The notes: generated from the sequence alone by a model not told the origin. Numbered from the stretch's first letter, positions 54,488 to 63,811 are shown. The stretch: DNA of 64,000 nt from Pseudomonas sp. S06B 330 (GCF_002845275.2 NZ_CP088149.1:2600501-2664500), one strand, 5' to 3'. Numbers and translations are program-made.

Positions 54488-55291
54488 TCAGTAAACGCCA
54501 CCACCACTGGTGGACGGCGGCGGGGCATCTTTGAAGGTGTTGGCCAAGGTCTGTAAGCCGCGCATCAACACTGTGGTGTCGACACCGACGGCGACAAAGC
54601 GGGCACCTAACTCGATGTAGCGTCGCGCCAGTGCCTGATCGGCGCTGAGGATGCCGGCGGCTTTGCCGGCTTTCTGAATCCGCACAATCGCGTCCTCGAT
54701 GGCTGCCTGGACGTCCGGATGGCCGGGATTGCCACGATGGCCCATGGCCGCGCTGAGGTCAGCCGGACCGATGAACACGCCATCGACGCCTTCGACGGCG
54801 ACGATCTCATCCAGCCGGGCCAGGCCCTCAAGGTTCTCGATCTGTACCAGCAGGCACATCTGTTCATCGGCCTGGTCGAGGTAGCCGGGTATGCTGTTCC
54901 AGCGCGAAGCGCGGGCCAGGGCGCTGCCCACACCACGTACGCCGCTGGGCGGGTAGTGGATGGCGCGGACCAGCTCGCGGGCTTGTTCAGCACTCTCGAC
55001 CATGGGCACCAGCAGAGTCTGGGCGCCGATGTCGAGGAGTTGCTTGATCAGTGCTGTATCGCCGATCACCGGCCGAATGATGGGCTGCGAGGCATAGGGC
55101 GCCACCGCCTGCAGTTGGCCAAGCAGGCCGCGCAGGTCATTGGGTGCGTGTTCACCATCGATCAGTAGCCAGTCGAAACCGGCATTGGCCGCCAGTTCCG
55201 CACAATACGGATCCGCCAGGCCGAGCCACAAGCCGATCTGTGCTTCACCGGCCTTCAGTCGTTGCTTGAAGGTGTTGATGGGCATTTGCAT
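54488..55291 (-). CDS. hpaI: 4-hydroxy-2-oxoheptanedioate aldolase
   Basis: A 267-residue class II (metal) aldolase, the final step of homoprotocatechuate breakdown giving pyruvate and succinate semialdehyde. Motifs are [29 protein letters not shown] (catalytic region), [14 protein letters not shown], metal ligands in QIENLEG and [10 protein letters not shown]. Length matches HpaI. A strong AGGAGG site six bases before 55291 sets the start. Last gene of the operon. Confidence 0.95.
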   Translation of the reverse strand: MQMPINTFKQRLKAGEAQIGLWLGLADPYCAELAANAGFDWLLIDGEHAPNDLRGLLGQLQAVAPYASQPIIRPVIGDTALIKQLLDIGAQTLLVPMVESAEQARELVRAIHYPPSGVRGVGSALARASRWNSIPGYLDQADEQMCLLVQIENLEGLARLDEIVAVEGVDGVFIGPADLSAAMGHRGNPGHPDVQAAIEDAIVRIQKAGKAAGILSADQALARRYIELGARFVAVGVDTTVLMRGLQTLANTFKDAPPPSTSGGGVY

Positions 55292-55303
55292 AGCAGACCT
55301 CCT

Positions 55304-56107
55304 TCAGACGAACCGACAGGCGATGCTGCCGAGCATGTCGTAATCGACGTGAAAGGTGTCGCCAGGATGGGCGGCGACCGGGCGGGTGAACGAGCCGCCT
55401 AGAATAATCTGCCCAGGCTCGAGGGTGACGTCGTACGGCGCCAGCTTGTTGGCCAGCCAGGCCACACCCTTGGCCGGATGGTTGAGGACGGCGGCAGACA
55501 CGCCGGATTCTTCGATCACGCCATTGCGATAGAGCACGGCCGGCACTTTGCGCAAGTCGATCTCGTTCGGGCGTACGGCGCGGCCGCCCATGACCACACC
55601 GGCATTGGCGGCGTTGTCGGAGATGGTGTCGAAGACCTTTCGGGTAGCGTGGGTCTGCGGGTCGATCTGCTGGATACGGGCGTCGATGATTTCCAGCGCC
55701 GGGATCACCCATTCGGTGGCATCAAGCACGTCGAAGACGGTGACGTTCGGGCCCTTGAGCGGTTTGCCGAGGATGAACGCCAACTCGACTTCTACACGCG
55801 GCACGATGAAACGCTCAAAGGGAATATCGCTGCCTTCGTCGAACAGCATGTCATCAAGCAGGGCACCGTAGTCAGGTTCGGTGATGTTCGACGACACCTG
55901 CATGGCGCGTGAGGTCAGGCCGATCTTATGGCCGATCAGTTTGCGCCCGCTGCTGATCTTGCGGTCGACCCAGGCGCGCTGGATGGCGTAGGCGTCTTCG
56001 ATAGTGATATCAGGCTGGTCGAGAGAGAACTGGCGTAGTTGTTCACGCGAGCGCTCGGCGGCGTCAAGGCGAGCGGCGGCCTGTTGGATGAACGTGGCGT
56101 CAAGCAT
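55304..56107 (-). CDS. hpaH: 2-oxo-hept-4-ene-1,7-dioate hydratase
   Basis: A 267-residue hydratase/decarboxylase-family enzyme adding water to 2-oxohept-4-enedioate. It shows [50 protein letters not shown], and [19 protein letters not shown], the HpaH pattern, with conserved Glu metal ligands. It lies between hpaF and hpaI with short gaps. Confidence 0.95.
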   Translation of the reverse strand: MLDATFIQQAAARLDAAERSREQLRQFSLDQPDITIEDAYAIQRAWVDRKISSGRKLIGHKIGLTSRAMQVSSNITEPDYGALLDDMLFDEGSDIPFERFIVPRVEVELAFILGKPLKGPNVTVFDVLDATEWVIPALEIIDARIQQIDPQTHATRKVFDTISDNAANAGVVMGGRAVRPNEIDLRKVPAVLYRNGVIEESGVSAAVLNHPAKGVAWLANKLAPYDVTLEPGQIILGGSFTRPVAAHPGDTFHVDYDMLGSIACRFV

Positions 56108-56115
56108 GTGGAACC

Positions 56116-56526
56116 TCAGGAAATCTTGTTGAAAAGGGGGTGCAGGCTGCTGTATTTGCCGTCGTAGACCTGCCCGGGGCTTTCATCGATTTGCAGTGTG
56201 ATGCCGACCGGGCGCTGTTCGAGGAGCTCCTCGAAGCAGGCACGCAGCACCGCGAGCAGGCTGTCGCCGACGGCCTTATGGACGGCTGGGCTGCGGCCAG
56301 CACCCATGCGCAGGTTGGCGTAGAGAAAGCCATAGTCGCCGTTGCCATCGGCCACCGCGCCATGCGCTGCGGGGTAGGCCAGGACGCGCGTGCCGCCGGT
56401 GGGGAACACGGCTTTGCCGCTTTCGTCGCGCTGTTGCAGCATGGTGTCGGCCAGGGCTCGGCACAGACCGGGGATGTCTGCCTGCTGTTCGAGATCGGCG
56501 GTGTAGAGCAGTACCAGATGAGGCAT
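56116..56526 (-). CDS. hpaF: 5-carboxymethyl-2-hydroxymuconate delta-isomerase
   Basis: A 136-residue tautomerase-fold isomerase with the conserved N-terminal Pro exposed after Met removal ([13 protein letters not shown]). It is about ten residues longer than the E. coli enzyme. It converts the dehydrogenase product to 2-oxohept-3-enedioate. The start at 56526 is fixed by the catalytic Pro; a longer frame to 56568 would bury it. It lies 8 bp from hpaH. Confidence 0.92.
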   Translation of the reverse strand: MPHLVLLYTADLEQQADIPGLCRALADTMLQQRDESGKAVFPTGGTRVLAYPAAHGAVADGNGDYGFLYANLRMGAGRSPAVHKAVGDSLLAVLRACFEELLEQRPVGITLQIDESPGQVYDGKYSSLHPLFNKIS

Positions 56527-56597
56527 GGTGGCTATCCTGGGTGAAGGCCGGGAGCAGGGCCGCTCCATCGAGGTGGAGCGGCCTGGCGCCAGAGGGG

Positions 56598-57521
56598 TCA
56601 GAGCCGGCTGGTGGAGGCAGTACCGACCGGGTTGGAGGCCTGCGCGGCAGGCAGGCTGGCGCCATCCTGGGGCGTCACCGGGAACACCGCGTTGATTTGG
56701 CCAGTACCAGAGGCGGCGAAGTAGGGGGTCAGTACTTCAGCCTTAGCGTCGTAGTTGGACCAACCCAAGGCGCCAAGGAGCATGGCGGTGTCATGCATGA
56801 AACCCTCGCCGTGACCTTTGGCCGCGTACTCCGGCAGCATCGCGCAAAACGCTTCCCACTCGCCGTTCTCCCACATCTGGATCACACGTTCGTCGAGGTT
56901 CTGCAGGAACGGGCTCCAGATTTTCGTGGCAAACTCCGGCGCCTGGCCGTTCTGGGCGAAGCGGTGCGACAGCGAACCGCTGGCGAGGAACGCCACGGTA
57001 CCGTCGTAATGCGCTTCCACGGCTTTACGCATGGCCCAGCCGAGGCGGGCGCTGTCGTTGAGAAAGTGCGAGGTGCACAGCGACGAGACCGAGATCACCT
57101 TGAAGTGCTGGTCGGCATTCATGTAGCGCATCGGCACCAGGGTGCCGTACTCCGGCGCCAGGGTCGTCGCATCGTGGGCCATGGTTTCCACGCCGAACTG
57201 GTTGCAGGCTTCGGCAAGGATCTTGCCCAAGGGCGGGTTGCCGGGGAATTCGTACTCCATGTTGCTGATGAAGTGCGGCAACTCGTTGCTGGTGTACAAC
57301 CCCTTGAAATGCGGGCTGCAGTTGATGTGGTAGTTGGCATTGACCAGCCAGTGGGTATCAAACACCACAAGGGTGTCCACGCCCAGCTCACGGCAACGCC
57401 GGCTGATTTCGATATGGCCGTCGATGGCCGCCTTGCGAAAGCCTTGGCGCGGGCCAGGCAATTCCGACAGGTACATCGACGGTACGTGGGTGACTTTGGC
57501 AGCCAGAGCAAGTGTGCCCAT
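56598..57521 (-). CDS. hpaD: Homoprotocatechuate 2,3-dioxygenase (class III extradiol)
   Basis: A 307-residue ring-cleavage enzyme of the LigB superfamily. Residues for iron binding are in THVPSMYLSELPGPRQG, FDTHWLVN (His) and GSLSHRFAQNG. It opens 3,4-dihydroxyphenylacetate to 5-carboxymethyl-2-hydroxymuconate semialdehyde. It is somewhat longer than E. coli HpaD (about 283) because of its C-terminal tail. The start at 57521 has GGAGAAG upstream. A strong hairpin lies between it and hpaE. Confidence 0.93.
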   Translation of the reverse strand: MGTLALAAKVTHVPSMYLSELPGPRQGFRKAAIDGHIEISRRCRELGVDTLVVFDTHWLVNANYHINCSPHFKGLYTSNELPHFISNMEYEFPGNPPLGKILAEACNQFGVETMAHDATTLAPEYGTLVPMRYMNADQHFKVISVSSLCTSHFLNDSARLGWAMRKAVEAHYDGTVAFLASGSLSHRFAQNGQAPEFATKIWSPFLQNLDERVIQMWENGEWEAFCAMLPEYAAKGHGEGFMHDTAMLLGALGWSNYDAKAEVLTPYFAASGTGQINAVFPVTPQDGASLPAAQASNPVGTASTSRL

Positions 57522-57588
57522 GGTACTTCTCCTCGCGTGGCCCGCAGGGGCCTGATTCTTGTGATTGGTCTGCACGCAGGAAACTGGC

Positions 57589-57620
57589 GACCCTTACCGG
57601 GTTATAAACCCGGTCGGGTC
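57589..57620. other. Intercistronic hairpin between hpaE and hpaD
   Basis: ACCGGGTT-ATA-AACCCGGT with outer GACCC/GGGTC pairs forms a 13-bp interrupted stem in the hpaE-hpaD gap. It lacks a T-run on either strand, so it is more likely an mRNA-processing or stability element than a full terminator. Confidence 0.5.
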
Positions 57621-57638
57621 ACTCTTGCGAGCCGAATG

Positions 57639-59099
57639 TCACACGCCCCAGCGCGGGATGTGGTGGCTGCCCATGGAGATGCACACGTTCTTGATTTCGG
57701 CGAATACCTCAAAGCTGTATTCGCCGCCCTCACGACCAGTGCCAGAGCCTTTTACACCACCAAACGGCTGACGCAGGTCGCGCACGTTCTGACTGTTGAT
57801 GAACACCATGCCAGCTTCAATGCCGCGGGCCAGGCGATGAGCCTTGCCGATGTCCTGGGTCCAGATGTAGGAGGCCAGCCCGTATTCGGTGTCATTGGCC
57901 AGGCGCAGCGCTTCGGCTTCGTCCTTGAACTTGATCAGGCACACCACCGGGCCAAAGATTTCTTCCTGGGCGATGCGCATCTGGTTGTCGACGTTGGCAA
58001 ATACGGTCGGCTGGATGAACTGGCCTTTGGCCAAGTGAGCCGGCAGATTGGCCGGGCGCTCCAGGCCACCGGCGAGCAGGCTGGCGCCTTCCTCGATGCC
58101 GATCTTGATGTAGCCGGTGACCTTGTCGTAGTGCGCCTGGGTGATCATCGAGCCGACTTGGGTTTTCGGGTCGGTCGGATCACCGACGATCAAGCGCTTG
58201 GCGCGCGCGGCGAATTCGGCGACGAACTGGTCGTAGACGGTTTCCTGGATGAAGATCCGGCTGCCGGCGGTGCAGCGTTCGCCGTTTAGCGAGAAGATGG
58301 TGAACAGGGCAGCGTCCAGGGCGCGGTCGAGGTCGGCGTCATCGAAAATCAATACCGGCGACTTGCCGCCCAACTCCATGGAGTATTTCTTCAGACCAGC
58401 GGTCTGCATGATCTTGCGGCCAGTGGCTGTGCCCCCCGTAAACGAGATGGCCCGTACATCCGGGTGACGCACCAGCGCGTCACCGGCAGTGGCGCCATAA
58501 CCCTGGACCACGTTCAGTACCCCCGGCGGTATGCCAGCTTCCAGCGCCAAGCGCCCCAACTCGTTGGCGGTCAGCGGCGACAGCTCACTCATCTTCAGCA
58601 CCGCCGTGTTACCCAGCGCCAGGCAAGGTGCGGTCTTCCAGGTGGCGGTCATGAACGGCACGTTCCATGGTGAGACCAGGCCACACACGCCCACCGGCTG
58701 ATACAGGGTGTAGTTGAGCATCTGGTCATCGACCGGGTAGCTGTGGCCGTCCATGCGCGTGCACACTTCGGCGAAGAAGTCGAAGTTGTGCGAGGCACGC
58801 GGGATCAGCACGTTGCGGGTCTGATGGATGGGCAGGCCGGTATCCAGGGTTTCCAGTTCGGCCAGGTGCGGCACGTTCTGCTCGATCAGTTCGCCGAGTT
58901 TGCGCATCAGCTTGGCGCGTTCCTTGGCTGGGGTATTGGCCCACTTTGGAAAGGCTTCCTTGGCGGCAGCCACGGCCAGGTTGATTTCATCTGCGCCGCC
59001 GCTGGCGACTTCGCCGATGGCTTCGCCGGTGGCCGGGTTGTAGTTGGTGAAGACGTCCTTGCTCTCGACTTCCTGACCGTTGATCCAGTGTTTGATCAT
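57639..59099 (-). CDS. hpaE: 5-carboxymethyl-2-hydroxymuconate semialdehyde dehydrogenase
   Basis: A 486-residue NAD-dependent aldehyde dehydrogenase. Catalytic elements are GVCGLVSPWNVPFMTATWK, SFTGGTATGRKIM, the base Glu in MELGGKSPVLIFDDAD and the Cys in SLNGERCTAGSRIF. The IHQTRNVLIPRASHNFDFFAEVCTRMDG stretch is typical of HpaE. It oxidises the ring-cleavage aldehyde. GAGGCACGCAGC precedes the ATG. Third gene of the operon. Confidence 0.95.
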   Translation of the reverse strand: MIKHWINGQEVESKDVFTNYNPATGEAIGEVASGGADEINLAVAAAKEAFPKWANTPAKERAKLMRKLGELIEQNVPHLAELETLDTGLPIHQTRNVLIPRASHNFDFFAEVCTRMDGHSYPVDDQMLNYTLYQPVGVCGLVSPWNVPFMTATWKTAPCLALGNTAVLKMSELSPLTANELGRLALEAGIPPGVLNVVQGYGATAGDALVRHPDVRAISFTGGTATGRKIMQTAGLKKYSMELGGKSPVLIFDDADLDRALDAALFTIFSLNGERCTAGSRIFIQETVYDQFVAEFAARAKRLIVGDPTDPKTQVGSMITQAHYDKVTGYIKIGIEEGASLLAGGLERPANLPAHLAKGQFIQPTVFANVDNQMRIAQEEIFGPVVCLIKFKDEAEALRLANDTEYGLASYIWTQDIGKAHRLARGIEAGMVFINSQNVRDLRQPFGGVKGSGTGREGGEYSFEVFAEIKNVCISMGSHHIPRWGV

Positions 59100-59123
59100 G
59101 CTGCGTGCCTCTATAGGTTCGGA

Positions 59124-59888
59124 TTAGCCGCGGGCGGCAAAGAATTCGCTTTCGCTGACGATGCGGTTGACCAGGCGGCCAACGCCTTCCACTTCAACCA
59201 CCACTTCATCGCCAGGCACGACGTCAGCCAGACCTTCGGGTGTACCGGTGGCGATCATGTCGCCCGGCTGCAGGGTCATGAAGCTGGAGAAGTATTCGAT
59301 CAGGTAGGGGATGTCGAAGATCATGTCGGCAGTGCTGCCTTCCTGTTTCAACTCGCCGTTGATCCAGGTGCGCAGCTTGAGCTTTGAAGGGTCCGGCACA
59401 TCGGCGGCATCGACAATCCACGGTCCGACCGGCGTGGTGCAGTCGCGGTTCTTTACCCGCAGGTTGGGGCGGTAATAGTTTTCCAGGTAGTCGCGAATGG
59501 CGTAGTCGTTGCACACCGTGTAGCCGGCCAGGTAGCTTAGGGCGTCCTCGCGCTTGACGTTGCGGGCCGGTTTACCGATCACCGCCACCAGTTCGCACTC
59601 GTAGTGCATGTACTTGACGTTGTCTGGGCGCCAGGTGACCTGGTTGTGGCCGGTATAGGTGCCGGGCGATTTGATAAAGGCCAGCGGCTCGGTCGGTGCT
59701 TTGAAGGCCAGCTCGGCGGCATGGTCGGCGTAGTTCAGGCCAAGGGCGAACATACTGCCTTCAGCCGGTGGCAACCATTGCACGGCGCTTTCGGCGAGCA
59801 GGCGGCCGTCTTGCAGGCGAACGGCGTTGTCGGCTTCAACGGTAACCGCATGAACCTGATTCTCGTAGCGGATGCGGGCGTGTTTCAT
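59124..59888 (-). CDS. hpaG2: 5-oxopent-3-ene-1,2,5-tricarboxylate decarboxylase subunit HpaG2
   Basis: A 254-residue FAH-family protein corresponding to the C-terminal half of the E. coli HpcE fusion. It has ALGLNYADHAAELAFKAPTEPLAFIKS, the Glu-rich metal site MHYECELVAVIGKP, and TLQPGDMIATGTPEGLADV. It decarboxylates or isomerises the tricarboxylate intermediate together with HpaG1. AAGGAG precedes the start; it is 11 bp after hpaG1. Confidence 0.93.
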   Translation of the reverse strand: MKHARIRYENQVHAVTVEADNAVRLQDGRLLAESAVQWLPPAEGSMFALGLNYADHAAELAFKAPTEPLAFIKSPGTYTGHNQVTWRPDNVKYMHYECELVAVIGKPARNVKREDALSYLAGYTVCNDYAIRDYLENYYRPNLRVKNRDCTTPVGPWIVDAADVPDPSKLKLRTWINGELKQEGSTADMIFDIPYLIEYFSSFMTLQPGDMIATGTPEGLADVVPGDEVVVEVEGVGRLVNRIVSESEFFAARG

Positions 59889-59898
59889 GTGGGTCTCC

Positions 59899-60555
59899 TT
59901 ATTCCGCCACGATGGTGTTGGTCAGACGGCCAAGGCCGCTGATTTCGACGACGACCTGGTCGCCTGGCTGCACATCGACGCGGCCTTCAGGGGTGCCAGT
60001 GATCAATACGTCACCCGCGTGCAAGGTCATGAACTCACTGAGTTCGGCGATCAACTGGGGAATGCTGCGCACGAAGTTGGCGGTGGTGTTTTCCTGGCGA
60101 ACCTCACCGTTGACCAGCAAGGTCAGAGTCAGGTTGTGCGGGTCGGTCACTTCGCTGAGCGCGACCACTTCATGGCTCAGTGAGCAAAAGCCGTCGCGGC
60201 ACTTGGCTTTGACTGCCGGGCGGTAGTAGCTGTCTTCCGGCAGGCTGAACTCGTTGACGATCACAAAACCTTCGACGTATTCGAAGGCCTGTTCGGCGCT
60301 GACGCGGCTGGCATCCTTGGCCAGCACCACACCCAGTGCCGGACCTGGCTGCAAGCGCTCACCCGTTGGCGCGAGCACCGCCTGGCCGTCGCTGTTACGG
60401 GTGTTAGGGGTCTTGATGAACAGCACTGGCTTTTGCGGTGGCTGTTGATACGGGGGTTGGTTGAACTCGGCCATACGGCTTTGCAGCAGGCCTTGGTAGT
60501 TCAAGGCAATGCCAAACAGGCTGCCTGTGGCGATTTCACGGGTGGCGCGACGCAT
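59899..60555 (-). CDS. hpaG1: 5-oxopent-3-ene-1,2,5-tricarboxylate decarboxylase subunit HpaG1
   Basis: A 218-residue FAH-family protein corresponding to the N-terminal half of HpcE: IALNYQGLLQSRMAEFNQPPY, PVLFIKTPNTR, GVVLAKDASRV and TLHAGDVLITGTPEGRVDV. It is first gene of the operon, with AGGAG before the ATG. Being separate from hpaG2 is the usual form in Pseudomonas, not a break: each gene has its own start and ribosome site. Confidence 0.93.
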   Translation of the reverse strand: MRRATREIATGSLFGIALNYQGLLQSRMAEFNQPPYQQPPQKPVLFIKTPNTRNSDGQAVLAPTGERLQPGPALGVVLAKDASRVSAEQAFEYVEGFVIVNEFSLPEDSYYRPAVKAKCRDGFCSLSHEVVALSEVTDPHNLTLTLLVNGEVRQENTTANFVRSIPQLIAELSEFMTLHAGDVLITGTPEGRVDVQPGDQVVVEISGLGRLTNTIVAE

Positions 60556-60637
60556 GCTTCACTCCTGGATCGGGCTGGGCGGTCCCAGTGGGTAGTGATT
60601 GACGCTGCTCGGCAAGGCGGGCAACCGTCGTCAAATT

Positions 60638-60671
60638 GTTAACATGCTAATGTTATAATTAATATGTTAAC
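60638..60671. promoter_or_regulatory. Candidate HpaR operator, hpaG1-hpaR divergent region
   Basis: GTTAACAT (60638-60645) and ATGTTAAC (60664-60671) form perfect distant arms, with TAACAT-GCTA-ATGTTA (60640-60655) nested inside. MarR proteins bind such AT-rich inverted repeats. The site lies 83 bp from hpaG1 and 104 bp from hpaR, so one site could control both. Confidence 0.65.
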
Positions 60672-60774
60672 GATGGTCAAGTCGCGTTGTGCCCTTGGCC
60701 GTTTGCGTCGTACCTTGGATATTGGTTAAATCGTTCATTGTTTTCTTTATTTTGGCCGGAGTGCCGATACCCCT

Positions 60775-61197
60775 ATGCCTACAACTCGCCCCTCACTGAC
60801 ATTGACCTTGCTGCAAGCCCGTGAAGCCGCCATGGGCTTCTTTCGCCCCTCGCTCAACCAACACGGCTTGACCGAGCAGCAATGGCGGATCATTCGCATC
60901 CTGCGCCAGAATGGTGAGCTGGAAAGCTATCAACTGGCCGACCAGGCCTGCATCCTCAAGCCGAGCATGACCGGTGTGTTGTCACGTATGGAGCGTGATG
61001 GCTTGGTGCGTCGCTGGCGTTCGCCGCAGGATCAGCGTCGCGTGCACGTGGGGCTGACCGAGAAGGGGCAGCAGTGCTTCGTGTCGATGAGCGAGGACAT
61101 GGAACACAACTACCAGCGCCTGCTTGAGCAATTCGGTGAAGACAAGCTGCAAGTGCTGCTTGGCTTGCTCAATGAGTTGAAGCAGATCAAGTCCTGA
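60775..61197 (+). CDS. hpaR: MarR-family repressor of homoprotocatechuate operon
   Basis: A 140-residue MarR regulator: winged helix with EQQWRIIRILRQNGELESYQLADQACILKPSMTGVLSRMERDGLVRRWRSPQDQRRVHVGLTEKG is the HpaR pattern in composition and length. It represses the meta-cleavage genes until homoprotocatechuate or 4-hydroxyphenylacetate is present. It is divergent from hpaG1, sharing the palindromic site between them. Confidence 0.93.
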   Translation: MPTTRPSLTLTLLQAREAAMGFFRPSLNQHGLTEQQWRIIRILRQNGELESYQLADQACILKPSMTGVLSRMERDGLVRRWRSPQDQRRVHVGLTEKGQQCFVSMSEDMEHNYQRLLEQFGEDKLQVLLGLLNELKQIKS

Positions 61198-61248
61198 GCC
61201 GCGGTTGCGGCTGCCAGGCAACCCTGTAGTGCAGAGTGAGTAGTGCAG

Positions 61249-62157
61249 ATGGCGGTGCGGCCCCCAATCCCCAATATCCACATCGGTCAGGCCTACGATC
61301 AGCGCTATGCCGATGCTGAGGTTCACTACGAGGCGCTGGGCAAGCTGGCTGATTTCTTCGGCCGCAACATGCCTGTGCACCGGCATGACCGTTTCTTTCA
61401 GGTGCACTACGTCAAGAGTGGCAACGTACGGGTGTATCTGGATGATCAGCGCTACGTGCAGGAAGGGCCAATGTTCTTTCTGACGCCGCCGACCATCCCC
61501 CATGCTTTTGTGACGGATGCGCACAGTGACGGCCATGTGCTGACTGTCAGCCAGCAACTGGTGTGGCCATTGCTTGAAGAACGTGTTGGCTTGGCCGGTG
61601 GTGCACGCATTGCACCGATCTGCGTAGCGGTGGCGGATCTGGATGAGGCCTATGACCAGGAAGTGGCGCGCCTGAACCTGTTGTTCGATCAACTGCGTAG
61701 CGAATTTGCCGCCAACCAGCCCGGACGTGCCCTGAGCCTGGAGGCACTGACGCGATTGATTTTCATCAGCCTGCTGCGGCTGTCGGCGCGTTCGTTGACT
61801 GCACAGGCATCACGCAGTGAAGACCTGCACATCTTTCAGCGCTTCAACCTACAGATCGAGGCGCATTACCGTGAGCACCTGCCGTTGCCCCGGTATGCGC
61901 AAGTGCTGGGAGTTACCGAGGCGCGCCTGAACGACGTCTGCCGACGGGTTGCCGACATGCCTTCCAAGCGCCTGGTGTTTGAGCGGTTGATGCAGGAAGC
62001 GAAGCGCCTGTTGTTGTTTACCGGCAGCACGGTGAACGAGATCTGCTACCAGCTTGGCTTCAAGGATCCAGCCTACTTCAGCCGCTTTTTCACCCGTCAT
62101 GCCGGCGTTACGCCCGGTGAGTATCGGTTGCGCAGCCGGGTCGGCACTGACGGTTAA
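61249..62157 (+). CDS. hpaA: AraC-family activator of 4-hydroxyphenylacetate catabolism
   Basis: A 302-residue AraC/XylS regulator. An N-terminal cupin-like domain (MPVHRHDRFFQVHYVKSGNVRVYL; TPPTIPHAFVTDAHSDGHVLT) senses the inducer. The C-terminal double helix-turn-helix includes ARLNDVCRRVADMPSK and VNEICYQLGFKDPAYFSRFF. It activates the hydroxylase genes hpaBC in other bacteria; none is in this window. A GTG at 61243 is an alternative start. Confidence 0.9.
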   Translation: MAVRPPIPNIHIGQAYDQRYADAEVHYEALGKLADFFGRNMPVHRHDRFFQVHYVKSGNVRVYLDDQRYVQEGPMFFLTPPTIPHAFVTDAHSDGHVLTVSQQLVWPLLEERVGLAGGARIAPICVAVADLDEAYDQEVARLNLLFDQLRSEFAANQPGRALSLEALTRLIFISLLRLSARSLTAQASRSEDLHIFQRFNLQIEAHYREHLPLPRYAQVLGVTEARLNDVCRRVADMPSKRLVFERLMQEAKRLLLFTGSTVNEICYQLGFKDPAYFSRFFTRHAGVTPGEYRLRSRVGTDG

Positions 62158-62173
62158 TCGGCAAGCCGAAATT

Positions 62174-62262
62174 CTGTGGGAGCTGGCCTTGTCAGCGATG
62201 CAGACAACGCGACCTAGCTGACACTGCGCTGATTCCATCGCCGGCAAGGCCGGTTCCCACAG
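62174..62262. repeat. REP doublet between convergent hpaA and porin genes
   Basis: Two inverted REP units, CTGTGGGAGCTGGCC onward (62174-62200) and its partner ending GGCCGGTTCCCACAG (62236-62262), flank a 35-bp spacer. This head-to-head pair (REPIN) fills the gap and ends 9 bp before the porin stop. It probably acts as transcript end and is a Pseudomonas hallmark. Confidence 0.8.
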
Positions 62263-62270
62263 GTTTGGCG

Positions 62271-63536
62271 TTACAGCAACGGCAGGGTATAGCCGATAAT
62301 GATGCGGTTCTCGTCTATATCGCTGGTCAGGCCGGCGCTGGAGCGGAAGGTGGCGTTGCGCAGGCGGATATTGAGGTTTTTGAACGTGCCGGACTGGAAG
62401 GTGTAGACCACGTCGGTGTCACGTTCCCATTCCTTACCACCGCTGACTCTCGCCGTTTCGATGTTACGGCCGTTGACATAACGGGTCATGAACGCCAGCC
62501 CGGGTATGCCTAGGGCGACGAAGTCATAGTCGTAGCGCGCTTGCCAGGCATCGGTTTCGGCTTTGGTGAAGGTGTTGACTGTCACCAGGTTGACCGAGTA
62601 AGGATCCAGGCCCGGGAAGGCGAAGTCGCCGTCACCGGACAGGCTCTGGTAGCCCACCCCGAACTTGTGGGCACCAACGCCCAAGGTCAGCATGCCGTTG
62701 AAGAAGCGGTTGTCGATACGCCCGGCGTCGACACGGGCACCACTACGATAGCGGTTGTCACCATGCTCTCCAGTGTCGAAGTACCGCAGATCAGTCTTCA
62801 AGCTGATGCCTTCGGCCAGCTTCGCGTTGTGGACCAGCCCGGCGTAGTGCTGCTGGTAGATGTTGTCCATCTGTGCGTAGTAATAGCTCAGAATCAGGCT
62901 GGGATTGAGGGCGTAGCTGCCGCCGGCCAGGTCCAGATGGGCGCTGTCGACGCCGGTGTAGTTCATCTCGTCATTGCTGGAGGAATCTCGCAGGTTGATC
63001 TTTTCCAGGCGACCAGCGTTGATCGTCAGGCCGTCGATTTCCTGCGAGGTCAACAGGCTACCCGCGTAGGTGGAGGAGAGCAGGCGCGTGTCGTTGTAGG
63101 CGGCTACCGGCAATTGTGGCTGCAAGGTGCCGACCTTCAATACGCTTTTCGACAGCCGCAGCTTGGCGGTCAGCCCCAGCTCGCTGTAGGTGTCTTCCGG
63201 CTCCAGGCTGTCAGCGCCATAGGCCAATAAGCCCGTGCCACGACGATCGCGACTGGAGTCGAGTTTGATGGCGGTCTCGGCAATGGCGTCCAGGCCGAAA
63301 CCGAGCGTGCCCTCGGTGAAGCCTGACTCCACCCGTGCAGTGAAGCCCTGCGCCCATTCTTCGGCCTTGGCCTGGGGCGCATTGCTTTGCCGGAAGTCAC
63401 GGTTCATGTACATGTTACGGGCTTCAAGGCTGGCCTTGGTATCGCTGAAAAAATCGGCATTGGCTACCTGGCTGAAGCCACAGGCGGTACCTAACAGGCA
63501 AGCGAGTGCTGGGGTAGTGCGGGCAATCCTGATCAT
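62271..63536 (-). CDS. OprD-family outer-membrane porin
   Basis: A 421-residue porin: signal peptide (ending near SQVANA), then an 18-strand barrel with the OprD marks FFSDTKASLEARNMYMNRDF, EWAQGFTARVESGFTEGTLGFGLDAIA and a C-terminal RIIIGYTLPLL. Members are specific channels for basic amino acids or aromatic and carboxylic acids. Sharing a divergent, TTAAC-palindrome-bearing control region with a TRAP transporter next to hpa genes, it most likely admits 4-hydroxyphenylacetate or a related acid. Confidence 0.88.
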   Translation of the reverse strand: MIRIARTTPALACLLGTACGFSQVANADFFSDTKASLEARNMYMNRDFRQSNAPQAKAEEWAQGFTARVESGFTEGTLGFGLDAIAETAIKLDSSRDRRGTGLLAYGADSLEPEDTYSELGLTAKLRLSKSVLKVGTLQPQLPVAAYNDTRLLSSTYAGSLLTSQEIDGLTINAGRLEKINLRDSSSNDEMNYTGVDSAHLDLAGGSYALNPSLILSYYYAQMDNIYQQHYAGLVHNAKLAEGISLKTDLRYFDTGEHGDNRYRSGARVDAGRIDNRFFNGMLTLGVGAHKFGVGYQSLSGDGDFAFPGLDPYSVNLVTVNTFTKAETDAWQARYDYDFVALGIPGLAFMTRYVNGRNIETARVSGGKEWERDTDVVYTFQSGTFKNLNIRLRNATFRSSAGLTSDIDENRIIIGYTLPLL

Positions 63537-63613
63537 TATTCTTGTCTCTAGGATAGGTGTTGGCGTTTCGTCACGGCGCTGATCCCCGCGTCGTGTGAAA
63601 ATAATGTAGCCAT

Positions 63614-63633
63614 ATTGTTAAGTTATTAACAAT
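63614..63633. promoter_or_regulatory. Candidate HpaR operator near the porin gene
   Basis: ATTGTTAAGTTATTAACAAT has perfect 8-bp arms (63614-63621, 63626-63633) and a 4-bp centre. It lies 78 bp upstream of the porin start codon and resembles the hpaG1-hpaR site. Confidence 0.65.
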
Positions 63634-63791
63634 AGTCTTTTTCACCCTAGGAAAAAATTTATGCGTCAGTTTTGCGCCCTACCTTTCGCATAATAGATTG
63701 ATTTAAAACAACAAAAATCATTTTAGTCAGCCAGCAATGGCTGTCGGCTGTTCGTCATCTGCCCCGCTTAGTGGTTGACAATCGCTCATAA

Positions 63792-63811
63792 AAAATTAAC
63801 TTATTAACGTA
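63792..63811. promoter_or_regulatory. Candidate HpaR operator near the TRAP gene
   Basis: AAATTAACTTATTAACGTAT repeats the TTAAC-N3-TTAAC core of the site at 63614, 61 bp before the TRAP start codon. It is less symmetric and therefore weaker evidence. Confidence 0.5.

Noticed and set aside
56541..58289. 582-codon plus-strand frame opposite hpaD and hpaE
   Set aside because: Antisense to two clear catabolic genes, without ribosome site or recognisable domain.
59124..60555. hpaG1/hpaG2 as a frameshifted hpaG
   Set aside because: Each half has its own ribosome site and start, both folds are complete, and the split form is common in Pseudomonas.
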